This document shows, piece after piece, positions 37,913-47,420 of a stretch of 64,000 nt of DNA. Source of the stretch: Halomonas shengliensis (GTDB lineage: Bacteria; Pseudomonadota; Gammaproteobacteria; Pseudomonadales; Halomonadaceae); contig NZ_FNIV01000004.1 in assembly GCF_900104135.1 (NCBI RefSeq), forward strand, positions 281,658-345,657, read 5' to 3'. Numbering within the stretch: position 1 is the stretch's first letter; every line of letters begins with the position of its first letter. The translations under genes were made by a program, and so were the position numbers. The notes beneath the pieces are model-generated. The model worked only from the letters and a program-made list of their open reading frames with translations. It was not told the DNA's origin and searched no databases.

Positions 37913-38823
37913 TGGCTCCCGCCTCGCTGCGCCTGGCCAATGACCGCCTGGCGGCCCTGGCCTGGGGCGACCCCGGGGCGCCCACCTGGCTGGCGCTGCA
38001 TGGCTGGCTCGACAACGCGGCGAGCTTCTCGCGCCTCGCCCCGCGGCTGGTGGCGCGCCTGGGCATCCGTGTCGTGGCCATCGACTTCGCCGGCCATGGC
38101 CACTCCGCCCACTCGCCGGGCGACTACGCCATCTGGGACTACTGCGACGACGTCCTCGACGCCGTCGAGGCGCTGGGCCTCGATGCGCCCACCCTGCTGG
38201 CCCACTCCATGGGTGCCGGGGTGGCCTGCCTGGTCGCCGCGGCGCTGCCCGAACGGGTGGGGCGGCTGGCGCTGATCGACGGCCTGGGGGCGGTGACCAC
38301 CCCCGCCGACCAGGCCCCGCGGCAGCTGCGACGGGGCCTGCTGGGCCACCGCCGCCCGCCCTCCCGTGGGCCGCGCTATGCTGACGAGGAGAGCGCCGTG
38401 GCCGCGCGCGCCAGGGGCGGCGCGACCCCGGTAGAGGCCGCCAGCATCCGACCGGTGGTGGCGCGCAACCTGCGCCTCCTGGCGGACGGAGTTCTGGGCT
38501 GGCGCAGCGACCCCCGGCTGGTGCGCCCCTCCCCGGTGCGCCTGACCCCGGCCCAGGTGGCGGCCTGCCTGGCGGCGATCGCCTGTCCCGCGCTGCTGGT
38601 CGAAGGGGAGGACGGCATCCTCGGCGAGAGCGAGCGGGCACGTGCCGCCCGCGCGGCGCTGCCGGGGCTCGAGCGCCGGGTGTTGCCGGGCGGGCACCAC
38701 CTGCACCTGGAGCCCGGTGCGGTGGCGGCGGTGGCCGAGGCCATCGCCGCCTGGGCCGAGGGTACGGGTGGGGTGGCGTTCCCGGCGGAGGCGGAACGAC
38801 GCAGCGACGAGGTGGGCGGATGA
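37909..38823 (+). CDS. Alpha/beta hydrolase, SERHL-like
   Basis: 304 residues. Motifs are LALHGWLDNAASF, the elbow LAHSMGAG with its serine, VEGEDGIL for the acid, and GGHHLHLE for the histidine. The pattern resembles serine hydrolase-like proteins. It overlaps the previous hydrolase by four bases (ATGA), so the two are translated in step. The N-terminus has two adjacent Met codons; the first forms the overlap. Substrate unknown. Confidence 0.9.
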   Translation: MMAPASLRLANDRLAALAWGDPGAPTWLALHGWLDNAASFSRLAPRLVARLGIRVVAIDFAGHGHSAHSPGDYAIWDYCDDVLDAVEALGLDAPTLLAHSMGAGVACLVAAALPERVGRLALIDGLGAVTTPADQAPRQLRRGLLGHRRPPSRGPRYADEESAVAARARGGATPVEAASIRPVVARNLRLLADGVLGWRSDPRLVRPSPVRLTPAQVAACLAAIACPALLVEGEDGILGESERARAARAALPGLERRVLPGGHHLHLEPGAVAAVAEAIAAWAEGTGGVAFPAEAERRSDEVGG

Positions 38824-38873
38824 GCAGGAGAAGCAGGCGACAGCGCGGAGAGACTGGCGAGGGAGGCCGGGTC

Positions 38874-39923
38874 ATGAACGACGACAGGCGAGGCGCCTCA
38901 CGGGAGAAGCGGGTGGCGCTGGTGCTCGGCAGCGGCGGGGCGCGCGGCTATGCCCATATCGGCGTGATCGAGGAGCTCGAGCGGCGCGGCTACCAGGTGG
39001 TGGCGGTCTCGGGGTGCTCCATGGGCGCCCTGGTGGGCGGGGTCTACGCCGCCGGCCAGCTGGAGGCCTACCGCGACTGGGTCTGCCGGCTCGACTACTT
39101 CGACGTGCTGCGCCTGGTGGACATCACCTGGAGCCCCATGGGCGCCATGAAGGCCAGCAAGGTGATGGCCAAGCTGGAGAGCCTGGTGGGGGACACCCGC
39201 ATCGAGGACCTGGCGATCCCGGTCACCACCGTGGCCACCGACCTGACCCGCCAGCGCGAGGTGTGGTTCCAGAGCGGACCGCTGCTGGAGGCGATCCGCG
39301 CCTCCATCGCCGTGCCCGGGGTGATCACCCCCGTCCACCGCGGTGACCAGGTGCTGGTGGACGGCGGCCTGCTCAACCCGCTGCCGATCATGCCCACCCT
39401 GGCCGCCCGCGCCGACCTGGTGCTGGCGGTCAACGTCACCGCCCATAGCCCGCGCCCGGTGACCCTGGAGGAGCTTCTGCCACCGGAGGCGGCCCGGGAG
39501 GAGCGTGAGCGGGAGGCCGCCCGCGACGCCTCCTCGGGCGTGGACTTCGCCGGCTGGGTCGAGGGGGTGAGGAGCGCCGCCGGGCGCTGGATCGACGGCC
39601 TGGGCGGGCGCGAGACCGAGGAGGCAGCGGGCGACGCGGAGAGCGATCGCCGCCGCCAGTGGGGGCGCCTCGACACCGTGCTCGCCTCCTTCGACATCAC
39701 CCAGGCGGCGTTGGCCAAGTACAAGGTGGCGGGGCACCCGCCGGACGTGCTGATCGAGGTGCCCAAGACGGTGTGCGGTGCCTACGAGTTCCACCGCGCC
39801 GAGGCGTTGATCACCCTGGGCCGCCAGCTGGCGGTGGAGGCGCTGGACCGCTTCGAGGGGCGCCACCAGCCGGGCTGGGGCAGCCGCGCCATCGTGGTGG
39901 AGCCGGAGGCGCCGGAGGCCTAG
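38874..39923 (+). CDS. Patatin-like phospholipase (RssA type)
   Basis: 349 residues from this start. The oxyanion loop is GSGGARGYAH, the nucleophile motif GCSMG, and the catalytic aspartate is in VDGG. Patatin-type enzymes hydrolyse acyl groups from lipids. I chose the ATG at 38874 because GGGAGG lies seven bases upstream; an upstream ATG at 38820 overlaps the previous stop and is possible. The region 480–640 of the gene (about residues 185–260) is a charged insertion. Convergent with the Smr gene. Confidence 0.9.
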   Translation: MNDDRRGASREKRVALVLGSGGARGYAHIGVIEELERRGYQVVAVSGCSMGALVGGVYAAGQLEAYRDWVCRLDYFDVLRLVDITWSPMGAMKASKVMAKLESLVGDTRIEDLAIPVTTVATDLTRQREVWFQSGPLLEAIRASIAVPGVITPVHRGDQVLVDGGLLNPLPIMPTLAARADLVLAVNVTAHSPRPVTLEELLPPEAAREEREREAARDASSGVDFAGWVEGVRSAAGRWIDGLGGRETEEAAGDAESDRRRQWGRLDTVLASFDITQAALAKYKVAGHPPDVLIEVPKTVCGAYEFHRAEALITLGRQLAVEALDRFEGRHQPGWGSRAIVVEPEAPEA

Positions 39924-39936
39924 GAGGAGTGAGGGA

Positions 39937-40509
39937 TCAGGGTGTGCCGCGCCGGCGCAGCAGCACGTAGACGGCGCCGGTACCGCCGTCGGCATCGGTG
40001 GCCGAGCAGAAGGCCAGCACCCCCGGCCATTCGCGCAGCCAGGCGTTGACGTGGCTCTTGATCACCGGGTAGTTGCCGTCGACTCCCCATGCCTTGCCGT
40101 GTACCACCAGCAGGCAGCGGCGTCCCTCGGCGCCGGCGTCGCGCAGGAAGCTCTCGAGCTCGGCCCGCGCCTCGTCCAGGGTGTAGCCATGCAGGTCCAG
40201 CCCCGCCTCCCAGGCCAGCTCGCCGCGCTTCAGGCGGCTACGCTCCCGCCAGGGGAGGTCGGGCAGGAAGAATTCCAGATACTCCGAGGGGCGCACCGCC
40301 TCGACACGGCCGTCGGAGGTGCGGCCCGTGCTGCTCTCCTCGCCGGCGGCCTGGGCGGCGGCGCGGCGCGCGGCGGCGGCCGGGTCCTCGCGGCGGGGGC
40401 GGCCGGGGTCGGCGCGGTTGCGGGCGATGCGGCGCACCCCGGCCTCGCGCAGGGCCTGGCGGAAGGCGCTGATCTCGTCGTCGTCCGGGCGGTGGCAGTC
40501 TCGGCTCAT
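39937..40509 (-). CDS. Smr-domain protein
   Basis: 190 residues. The Smr domain occupies about 95–185, with [24 protein letters not shown] and [12 protein letters not shown]. Small stand-alone Smr proteins are thought to nick or bind nucleic acids (MutS2 tail family). The N-terminal half is charged and variable. The ribosome site is poor. It is divergent from prmB, sharing about 110 bases of intergenic DNA. Confidence 0.88.
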   Translation of the reverse strand: MSRDCHRPDDDEISAFRQALREAGVRRIARNRADPGRPRREDPAAAARRAAAQAAGEESSTGRTSDGRVEAVRPSEYLEFFLPDLPWRERSRLKRGELAWEAGLDLHGYTLDEARAELESFLRDAGAEGRRCLLVVHGKAWGVDGNYPVIKSHVNAWLREWPGVLAFCSATDADGGTGAVYVLLRRRGTP

Positions 40510-40580
40510 GGGAGTCGGGTCGGTTGGCGTGGGCGCCCAGTATACCCGGCGCGGCGTGGCTGTGAACCGGCGCGCCGGGT

Positions 40581-40586
40581 TACAAT
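40581..40586 (+). promoter_or_regulatory. -10-like box for prmB
   Basis: TACAAT lies 33 bases before the TTG start of prmB; its -35 partner is unclear. Confidence 0.4.
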
Positions 40587-40618
40587 CGCGGCTTTCCCCA
40601 CGATGTTCAGGTGCTCCC

Positions 40619-41572
40619 TTGGCCGACCCGCACGCCCCCCGCGCGACCTCCTCCCTCGCCCTCGATGACGACCGCCTGGTCGCCGAGCTGTTCACCCTGC
40701 GCGATTGCCTGCGCTGGGCGGCCAGCGAGTTCCACCTCGCCGGGCTGTTCCACGGCCATGGCACCGAGTCGCCCTGGGACGAGGCGGTGGCGCTGACCCT
40801 GGGGGCCCTGCACCTGCCCTGGAACGTCGACCCGGCGGTACTCGACGCGCGCCTGCTGCCCATGGAGCGTGAGCGCATCGTGGCCCTGGTGCGGGCCCGC
40901 ATCACGACCCGCCGGCCGCTGCCCTACCTGCTCGGCGAGGCGTGGTTCGCCGGCCTGCCCTTCGACGTCGACGAGCGGGTGCTGATCCCGCGCTCGCCCA
41001 TCGCCGAGCTGGTGGAGTCGGGCTTCGCCGCCTGGTTCCCCGAGGAGCCGCCGGCGCGGGTGCTCGACCTGTGCACCGGCTCGGGCTGCATCGGTATCGC
41101 CACCGCGCTTCACCTGCCTACCTGCGAGGTGGACCTCTCCGACATCAGCGAGGAGGCGCTGGCGGTGGCGCGGCGCAACATCGGCCGCCACGACGTCGGC
41201 GAGCGGGTGCGCGCGGTACACTCGGACCTCTTCGCGGCGCTGCCGGGGCGCTATGACTTGATCGTCTCCAACCCGCCCTATGTCGACGCCCGTGACCTCG
41301 CCACCATGCCCGCCGAGTTCCGCCACGAGCCGGCCCTGGCGCTGGGGGCCGGCGACGACGGCCTGGCGATCGTGCGCCGCATCCTGCGCGAGGCCCGCGC
41401 CCACCTGAACGACCACGGCGTGCTGATCGTCGAGGTGGGCAACTCCGACCACCACCTGGAGGCCGCCTTCCCCGAGGTGTCCTTCCTGTGGCTCGACTTC
41501 GAGCGCGGCGGCCAGGGCGTCTTCGCCCTCACCGCCGAGGAACTCGACGCCCATGCGGCGTCCTTCGCCTGA
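40619..41572 (+). CDS. prmB: Ribosomal protein L3 glutamine methyltransferase
   Basis: 317 residues from a TTG start. The S-adenosylmethionine loop is [12 protein letters not shown], and the catalytic NPPY appears in [12 protein letters not shown], as in PrmB/PrmC. The N-terminal helical part (FTLRDCLRW) and [22 protein letters not shown] are specific to PrmB. No ATG or GTG in frame lies near; the TTG at 40619 gives the usual N-terminal length and sits after an AGG. AroC follows 27 bases later, the common prmB–aroC arrangement. Confidence 0.95.
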   Translation: MADPHAPRATSSLALDDDRLVAELFTLRDCLRWAASEFHLAGLFHGHGTESPWDEAVALTLGALHLPWNVDPAVLDARLLPMERERIVALVRARITTRRPLPYLLGEAWFAGLPFDVDERVLIPRSPIAELVESGFAAWFPEEPPARVLDLCTGSGCIGIATALHLPTCEVDLSDISEEALAVARRNIGRHDVGERVRAVHSDLFAALPGRYDLIVSNPPYVDARDLATMPAEFRHEPALALGAGDDGLAIVRRILREARAHLNDHGVLIVEVGNSDHHLEAAFPEVSFLWLDFERGGQGVFALTAEELDAHAASFA

Positions 41573-41599
41573 TCCCCGCCCCCTCAAGGAGACGCGCCC

Positions 41600-42685
41600 A
41601 TGTCCGGCAACACCTTCGGCAAGCTGTTCACCGTCACCACCTTCGGCGAGAGCCATGGCCCGGCGCTGGGCGCCATCGTCGACGGCTGCCCGCCGGGGCT
41701 GCCGCTGTCCGAGGAGGACCTGCAGCGTGACCTCGACCGCCGCCGGCCGGGCACCTCGCGCCACACCACCCAGCGCCGCGAGCCCGACCGGGTGAGGATC
41801 CTCTCCGGAGTCTTCGAGGGGGTGACCACCGGCACCTCGATCGGCCTTGTGATCGAGAACACCGACCAGCGCTCCAAGGACTACTCGAAGATCAAGGACC
41901 AGTTCCGCCCGGCCCACGCCGACTACAGCTACCACCACAAGTACGGCATCCGCGACTACCGCGGCGGTGGGCGCTCCAGCGCCCGGGAGACCGCCATGCG
42001 GGTGGCCGCCGGGGCGATCGCCAAGAAGTACCTGGCGGCCCAGGGCATCGTGGTGCGCGGCTATATGAGCCAGCTCGGCCCCATCGCCATCGACTTCCGG
42101 GAGTGGGAGGCGGTGGACGCCAATCCCTTCTTCTGCCCCGACCCCGACCGCGTGCCGGAGCTCGAGGCCTACATGGACCAGCTGCGCCGCGACCAGGATT
42201 CGGTGGGCGCGCGGATCACCGTGGTCGCCGAGGGGGTGCCGCCGGGCCTCGGCGAACCGGTGTTCGACCGCCTCGATGCCGAGCTGGCCCACGGCCTGAT
42301 GAGCATCAACGCGGTCAAGGGGGTGGAGATCGGCGACGGCTTCGCCAGCGTGGCCAGCCGCGGCAGCGAGCACCGTGACGAGATGACCCCCGCGGGCTTC
42401 CTCTCCAACCACGCCGGCGGGGTGCTGGGGGGCATCTCCAGCGGCCAGGCGATCATCGCCCACCTGGCGCTCAAGCCCACCTCCAGCATCACCACGCCCG
42501 GGCGCAGCATCGACGTCCACGGCAACCCGGTGGAGGTAGTCACCCGGGGGCGCCACGACCCCTGCGTGGGCATCCGCGCCACCCCCATCGCCGAGGCGAT
42601 GATGGCGCTGACCCTGATGGACCACCTGCTGCGCCATCGCGCCCAGAACGCCGAGGTGCGGGTGGAGACCCCGGTGCTGCGCTGA
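41600..42685 (+). CDS. aroC: Chorismate synthase
   Basis: 361 residues, the normal length. Converts EPSP to chorismate using reduced FMN. Signature runs are [36 protein letters not shown] [21 protein letters not shown] and RHDPCVGIR. Second gene after prmB; a long hairpin follows. It supplies chorismate to trpE at the end of the window. Confidence 0.98.
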   Translation: MSGNTFGKLFTVTTFGESHGPALGAIVDGCPPGLPLSEEDLQRDLDRRRPGTSRHTTQRREPDRVRILSGVFEGVTTGTSIGLVIENTDQRSKDYSKIKDQFRPAHADYSYHHKYGIRDYRGGGRSSARETAMRVAAGAIAKKYLAAQGIVVRGYMSQLGPIAIDFREWEAVDANPFFCPDPDRVPELEAYMDQLRRDQDSVGARITVVAEGVPPGLGEPVFDRLDAELAHGLMSINAVKGVEIGDGFASVASRGSEHRDEMTPAGFLSNHAGGVLGGISSGQAIIAHLALKPTSSITTPGRSIDVHGNPVEVVTRGRHDPCVGIRATPIAEAMMALTLMDHLLRHRAQNAEVRVETPVLR

Positions 42686-42702
42686 CGGCGTCCCGACGTC
42701 TT

Positions 42703-42751
42703 GAGGGTGGCGTGGTGACAGCGAAGGGCGACGGCGCCGGACGCCACCCTC
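42703..42751 (+). terminator. Long hairpin after aroC
   Basis: GAGGGTGGCGT (42703–42713) pairs perfectly with ACGCCACCCTC (42741–42751) around a 27-base GC-rich loop, 17 bases after the aroC stop. No U-tract, so it may be a Rho-dependent or stability element. Confidence 0.55.
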
Positions 42752-42815
42752 GTTGAGGGATGGCGCCGGCGGCCTGCTACACTGCGGACTGGACCCCAAG
42801 GACAAGGCCGCCACC

Positions 42816-43271
42816 ATGAAGATCAACGTCGAGTTCGACCTCACCCCCGACGAGTTCCGCCAGGCGCTGGGCCTGCCCGACGTGGCCGGTTTCCAGAAGG
42901 ACTTGCTGGATCGCATCCAGCGGCAGATGGAATCCGGTGTCGAGGGCTACGATCCCATGAGCCTGATGCAGCCCTTCCTGCAGCAGTCCGGCATGGGGCA
43001 GGGGCTGACCCAGGGGCTCTCCCAGGGCCTCTCCCAGGGGCTCTCCAGCTTCGGCACCTACCAGCAGATGATGCTCGACATGCTCAAGCAGGCCGGCCAG
43101 TCGGCCGCCCAGGGTCGCGATGCCTCGGGCGGTGAGGTGAGCGAGTCCGGCGCCTCGGCGGGGACGAAGGCCGCGGGCACTGCCTCGGCCAGCTCCTCCC
43201 GCAAGGCCGGCACCTCCAGCCAGAAGAAGGGCACCGCCAGTGCTCGGTCACGCACCAAGCGGGAGGAGTAA
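42816..43271 (+). CDS. DUF6489 family protein, PHA-associated
   Basis: 151 residues. The conserved head is MKINVEFDLTPDEFRQALGLPD; the middle has a QGLTQGLSQGLSQGL run, and the tail is rich in Ser, Ala, Lys. This protein family sits by phasin and PHA synthase genes in Halomonas-like bacteria; the function is unknown but granule association is likely. A TACACT -10-like box is at 42778–42783, 33 bases upstream. The repeated run is coded by tandem CAGGGGCTCTCC-type units, a candidate slippage site. Confidence 0.85.
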   Translation: MKINVEFDLTPDEFRQALGLPDVAGFQKDLLDRIQRQMESGVEGYDPMSLMQPFLQQSGMGQGLTQGLSQGLSQGLSSFGTYQQMMLDMLKQAGQSAAQGRDASGGEVSESGASAGTKAAGTASASSSRKAGTSSQKKGTASARSRTKREE

Positions 43272-43411
43272 GCTCGCCGCCGTCGCCTTTCATCGTCTTG
43301 CCGCTGTCTTGTAGCTCTCTTGCAACATGGGCGCTGGCAGACTAGGCTTTGTGCAGTGCAACATGGCGGGTGCAACACCCGCCAGGCGAAACCATCACGG
43401 GAGGATTCCCC

Positions 43412-43861
43412 ATGCAGGACAAGATGATCGAAAACTTCAACGAGCAGACCCGCAAGTTCTTCGAGCCGATGCGCAAGCTCAACTCCCTGATGCTGGACAA
43501 CATGGAGAAGCTCTCGCAGTACCAGATGGAGTCCATGAAGCGCTACAGCCAGATGGGCACCGAGCGGCTGCGCGACGCCAGCGAGGTCAAGGACGCCGAC
43601 AGCCTGCGTGACTTCGGCACACGCCAGGCCGAGATGATGAACCAGCTCTCCGAGCAGATGATGGAGGACGCCAAGGCGCTCTCCGAGATGAGCATGGAGT
43701 TCAAGGCCGAGATGGAGAAGCTCTTCACCGAGCAGGCCAAGGCCCTGGGTGAGGCCCAGCAGGGCGCCGCCGCCCAGGCGCAGGGCGCGGCGGCCAAGGC
43801 CGAGAAGAGCGAGCAGCCGGCCAAGGCGCAGTCCTCGCGCGGCGGCAGCACCAAGAGCTGA
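43412..43861 (+). CDS. Phasin family protein
   Basis: 149 residues. Almost all amphipathic helix: the run NSLMLDNMEKLSQYQMESMK and DLRDFGTRQAEMMNQLSEQMMEDAKALSE types match the phasin-2 family. The C-terminus is Ala/Gln-rich. Phasins coat polyhydroxyalkanoate granules. The strong site GGGAGG precedes the ATG by nearly nine bases, suited to the large amounts in which phasins are made. Between it and phaC lies a strong hairpin, which could cut read-through and keep the phasin in excess of the synthase. Confidence 0.9.
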   Translation: MQDKMIENFNEQTRKFFEPMRKLNSLMLDNMEKLSQYQMESMKRYSQMGTERLRDASEVKDADSLRDFGTRQAEMMNQLSEQMMEDAKALSEMSMEFKAEMEKLFTEQAKALGEAQQGAAAQAQGAAAKAEKSEQPAKAQSSRGGSTKS

Positions 43862-43907
43862 GGCGCCGGCATCCTGCCCGCCTGCCATCGCAGGTCACCG
43901 ATCGAAC

Positions 43908-43932
43908 CGCCGCCCTCCCCAGGAGGGCGGCG
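43908..43932 (+). terminator. Hairpin between the phasin gene and phaC
   Basis: CGCCGCCCTCC pairs with GGAGGGCGGCG around CCA. No U-tract, so it may be a partial terminator or an mRNA stabiliser for the upstream phasin message. Confidence 0.55.
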
Positions 43933-43984
43933 ACGCATGCTGTCTGACGTCGGCTCGGCATAGCCGACGCACCGGGAGGGTTCA

Positions 43985-45805
43985 ATGCAGCCAGGGGTTC
44001 AAGCACCGACACAGGCCGAGCTGGAGGCGTGGAACGCCCAGCTCCAGCAGATCGGCGAGGAGTATCGTCACCTGATGGGCGACCTGCTGGAGCGCATGGT
44101 GCCCAGCGATGCCGCCGACTCCGTCTATGAGGACATGCGTTCAAGCTTCCAGGCGGCGGCCGAGTCGCTGATGGGCAACCCGCCCCAGCTGTGGCAGACC
44201 CAGGCGCGGCTGCTGCAGGACCAGGTCCAGCTGTGGCAGAACGGCCTGCGCGCCATGGCCGGCGAGCCGGTGGAGCCGCTGGTCACGCCGGCCAAGGGCG
44301 ATCGGCGCTTCAAGGACGAGGCCTGGACCCAGGACCCCTACTACCTGGCGATCATGCAGCAGTACCTGCTCTTCTCGCGGCTGGTGGAGGAGCTGATCGA
44401 CGGCCTCGAGCTGCCGGCGGAACAGAAGCGACGCCTCGACTTCTATGCCCGCCAGCTGGTCAACGCCATGTCGCCCACCAACTTCGTCACCACCAACCCG
44501 GAGGTGATGCGCCGGACCATGGAGACCCAGGGCCAGAACCTGGTTGACGGCCTGGCCCGGCTGCGCCAGGACCTCGCCAACTCCGCCGAGGGGCTCAACG
44601 TCACCATGACCGACCGCAGCGCCTTCGAGGTGGGCCGCAACATCGCCGTCACCCCGGGCTCGGTGGTCTTCGAGAACGAGCTGATCCAGCTGATCCAGTA
44701 CGCCCCCACCACCGAGCAGGTCTACAAGACCCCGCTGCTGGTGGTGCCGCCCTGGATCAACAAGTACTACATCCTCGACCTGCGCGAGGATAACTCCTTC
44801 GTGAAGTGGCTAGTGGGGCAGGGGCACACAGTGTTCCTGATCTCCTGGCGCAACCCCGGGCCCGAGCAGCGCGACCTGACCTGGGCCGACTACATGCAGC
44901 TGGGACCCATCGATGCCATGGCGGCGATCGAGCAGGCCACCGGCGAGAAGTCGGTCAACTTACTCAGCTACTGCGTGGGCGGGACCCTGGCGGCCTCCAC
45001 CGTGGCCTACCTGACCAGCACTCGCCGCGGGCGCAAGGTGAAGTCGGTCACCTACATGACCACGCTGCAGGACTTCCGCGATCCCGGCGAGATCGGCGTC
45101 TTCCTCAACGAGCCCGTGCTGCAGGGCATCGAGGCCAAGATGGCGCGCGATGGCTACCTGGATGGCCGGGTGATGGCCTTCAGCTTCAACCTGCTGCGCG
45201 AGAACGACCTCTTCTGGTCCTTCTATATCAGCAACTACCTGAAGGGCGACGTGCCGGCACCCTTCGACCTGCTCTACTGGAACACCGACGGCACCAACCT
45301 GCCGGCGGCCACCCACGGCTGGTACCTGCGCCACATGTACATGGAGAACCGCCTGGTCCAGCCCGGCGGCATCGAGCTCGACGGCGTCAAGATCGACCTG
45401 CGCAAGGTCTCCACGCCGAGCTACTTCCTCTCCACCCGGGAGGATCATATCGCCCGCTGGAACAGCACCTACTACGGCGCCCTGCTGCCCAAGGGGCCGG
45501 TCAAGTTCGTGCTGGGTGGCTCGGGCCATATCGCCGGGGTGGTCAACCCGCCGCACAAGAACAAGTACGGCTACTGGACCAACGACGCGCTGCCCGAGAC
45601 CCACGAGGCATGGCTCGAGGGGGCCGAGCAGCATGAGGGCTCCTGGTGGCCCCACTGGCAGGCGTGGATGACCGACAACGGCTACGCCGACCCCGAGAAG
45701 CTGGTGCCGGCCCGCCAGCCCGGCGACGGCGAGCTGGATATCCTCGAGCCGGCCCCGGGGCGCTACGTCAAGATGACCATCCCCGAGGTGCTGGGCGAGA
45801 AGTAA
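43985..45805 (+). CDS. phaC: Class I polyhydroxyalkanoate synthase
   Basis: 606 residues. Polymerises (R)-3-hydroxyacyl-CoA into storage polyester on granules. The lipase-like box is SYCVGG with the catalytic Cys330; the fold's partners are DFRDPGEIG (Asp region) and GGSGHIAGVVNPP (His). The N-terminal domain is helical. phaA and phaB, which make the monomer, are not in the window. Follows the phasin and DUF6489 genes, on the same strand, so they form the PHA granule cluster. Confidence 0.97.
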   Translation: MQPGVQAPTQAELEAWNAQLQQIGEEYRHLMGDLLERMVPSDAADSVYEDMRSSFQAAAESLMGNPPQLWQTQARLLQDQVQLWQNGLRAMAGEPVEPLVTPAKGDRRFKDEAWTQDPYYLAIMQQYLLFSRLVEELIDGLELPAEQKRRLDFYARQLVNAMSPTNFVTTNPEVMRRTMETQGQNLVDGLARLRQDLANSAEGLNVTMTDRSAFEVGRNIAVTPGSVVFENELIQLIQYAPTTEQVYKTPLLVVPPWINKYYILDLREDNSFVKWLVGQGHTVFLISWRNPGPEQRDLTWADYMQLGPIDAMAAIEQATGEKSVNLLSYCVGGTLAASTVAYLTSTRRGRKVKSVTYMTTLQDFRDPGEIGVFLNEPVLQGIEAKMARDGYLDGRVMAFSFNLLRENDLFWSFYISNYLKGDVPAPFDLLYWNTDGTNLPAATHGWYLRHMYMENRLVQPGGIELDGVKIDLRKVSTPSYFLSTREDHIARWNSTYYGALLPKGPVKFVLGGSGHIAGVVNPPHKNKYGYWTNDALPETHEAWLEGAEQHEGSWWPHWQAWMTDNGYADPEKLVPARQPGDGELDILEPAPGRYVKMTIPEVLGEK

Positions 45806-45853
45806 GCGCCAAGCCGGTCGGTGACGGGCGGCAGGGCCAAGGTAGAAAACCAA

Positions 45854-45887
45854 CCCCCCCGTCGGATCGGATCCGACGGGGGTTTCT
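45854..45887. terminator. Bidirectional terminator between phaC and lnt
   Basis: CCCCCGTCGGATC (45856–45868) pairs with GATCCGACGGGGG (45870–45882) around one G. T-rich on the right (TTTCTT) and A-rich on the left (AAAACCAA), so it serves both convergent genes. Confidence 0.85.
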
Positions 45888-45927
45888 TGTGGGCACAGCC
45901 TAGGTAGATTTGGCCGCTTGGCCGCTC

Positions 45928-47397
45928 TCAACTCTGTATGCGACGCCGCCGCAGGCCCGGCAGCACCATCAGCGCGGCGAGCAGCCAGGCGGGCCAGCTG
46001 CCGGTGCGGGTGAAGGGCGTCAGGCCCGTCATGGGCTGTACCTCGCCGGCGAGGCTTGCCATCTCGAACTGCGGGGCGCGCGCTATCACCTCGCCGCGCG
46101 CGTCGATGAGGGCTGTGACACCGTTGCTGGTGGCGCGCATCAGGTAGCGGCCGTTCTCCAGGGCGCGCAGCCGTGCCATCTGCAGGTGCTGCAGCGGGCC
46201 GATGGAGCGCCCGAACCAGGTATCGTTGGAGACAGTCAGCAAGAGCTCGCTGTGGCGTGCCTGGGCGGCCACCTGGTCGGCGTAGATGATCTCGTAGCAG
46301 ATGGCGTTGCCGATGGCGGTGCCGCCCACGACGATCGGCCCCTGCCCCTCGGGCCCCGGAGTCATCGCCGGCATGGGCAGGTCGAAGAAGGCGATGGTGC
46401 CGGCGAGCAGCGGTTCCAGCGGCAGGTACTCGCCGAAGGGCACCAGGTGGCGCTTGCGGTACGCGCCCTCGACGTCGCCCAGGCCGATCACGCTGTTGTA
46501 GTAGAGTCCCTCGCCGTCGCGCTGCAGGATGCCGGTGAGCAGCGCGGTCCGCGGGGCCAGGTTGGATTGCACCCGCTCGAGGATCGGGCGCGCCTCGCGC
46601 TCGAACATCGGCAGCGCCGCCTCGGGCCAGACGATCAGGTCCAGGTCGTCGGGCTGGGCGCGGGTGAGCTCGGCGTAGCGGTTGGCCGCCTCGCGCTGCC
46701 CCTCGGCGCTCCACTTGATGGTCTGGTCGAGGTTGCCCTGCAGCAGGGCGACTCGCAGCGGTTCACCGGTGGGCTGGGTCCACTGGGCGGGCAGCGCCAG
46801 GGGCAGTAGCCACACTGCGGCCAGCGGCACGGCGGTCCAGGCACGCCGGCGCAGCAGCTCGACACCCAGGGTGCCGGTGAGCGCGGTGAGCAGCGAGAGC
46901 AGGTAGACCCCGCCCACCGGCGCCCAGGGGGCCAGCGGGGAGTCGACCTGGGAGGTGCCCAGCAGCAGCCAGGGGAAGCCGGTGAACAGCCAGGTGCGCA
47001 GCCACTCGCCCAGCACCCAGGCGCCGGCGAAGCTGAGCCAGGCAAGCCTGGGCCCGGTGAGGCGGCGGTAGGCCCACAGGGTCACGGCGGGGAACAGCGA
47101 GAGGCCGGCCACGAACAGGGCGGTGAGTGCCAGCGCCAGGGGCACGCCGGTGTAGCCGTAGTCGTGGATCGACACGAAGACCCAGGAGGCACCGGCGCCG
47201 AACAGGCCGAGGCCGTAGCAGGCGCCGCGCAGGGCGGCCTGGCCGGGAGAGAGGGCGCTCAGGCCCGTATAGAGCAGACCCGCGGCCACCGGGCCCAGCC
47301 ACCAGAGCTGGAAGGGGGCGGCGGAGAGGGTGGTGAACACACCCGCCGCCAGGGCCAGCAGACAGCCCAGGGCGGGGGAGAGGCGAAACGCCGGCAT
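45928..47397 (-). CDS. lnt: Apolipoprotein N-acyltransferase
   Basis: 489 residues. Adds the third acyl chain to lipoproteins in the inner membrane. Six to seven helices cover residues 1–200; then comes the nitrilase domain with IVWPEAALPMFE (catalytic Glu), PFGEYLPLE and NAICYEIIY (catalytic Cys). It is last in the phoH–ybeY–corC–lnt run. Needed for the lipoproteins also coded here (the Sel1 protein, the acidic one, YajG). Confidence 0.97.
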   Translation of the reverse strand: MPAFRLSPALGCLLALAAGVFTTLSAAPFQLWWLGPVAAGLLYTGLSALSPGQAALRGACYGLGLFGAGASWVFVSIHDYGYTGVPLALALTALFVAGLSLFPAVTLWAYRRLTGPRLAWLSFAGAWVLGEWLRTWLFTGFPWLLLGTSQVDSPLAPWAPVGGVYLLSLLTALTGTLGVELLRRRAWTAVPLAAVWLLPLALPAQWTQPTGEPLRVALLQGNLDQTIKWSAEGQREAANRYAELTRAQPDDLDLIVWPEAALPMFEREARPILERVQSNLAPRTALLTGILQRDGEGLYYNSVIGLGDVEGAYRKRHLVPFGEYLPLEPLLAGTIAFFDLPMPAMTPGPEGQGPIVVGGTAIGNAICYEIIYADQVAAQARHSELLLTVSNDTWFGRSIGPLQHLQMARLRALENGRYLMRATSNGVTALIDARGEVIARAPQFEMASLAGEVQPMTGLTPFTRTGSWPAWLLAALMVLPGLRRRRIQS

Positions 47398-47420
47398 GGG
47401 AGCCCTCCGTGGCGATGGCG

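Noticed and set aside
42998..43046. Short tandem repeats considered as a CRISPR-like array
   Set aside because: In-frame coding repeat (Gln-Gly-Leu-Ser/Thr) within the DUF6489 gene, with no spacers.
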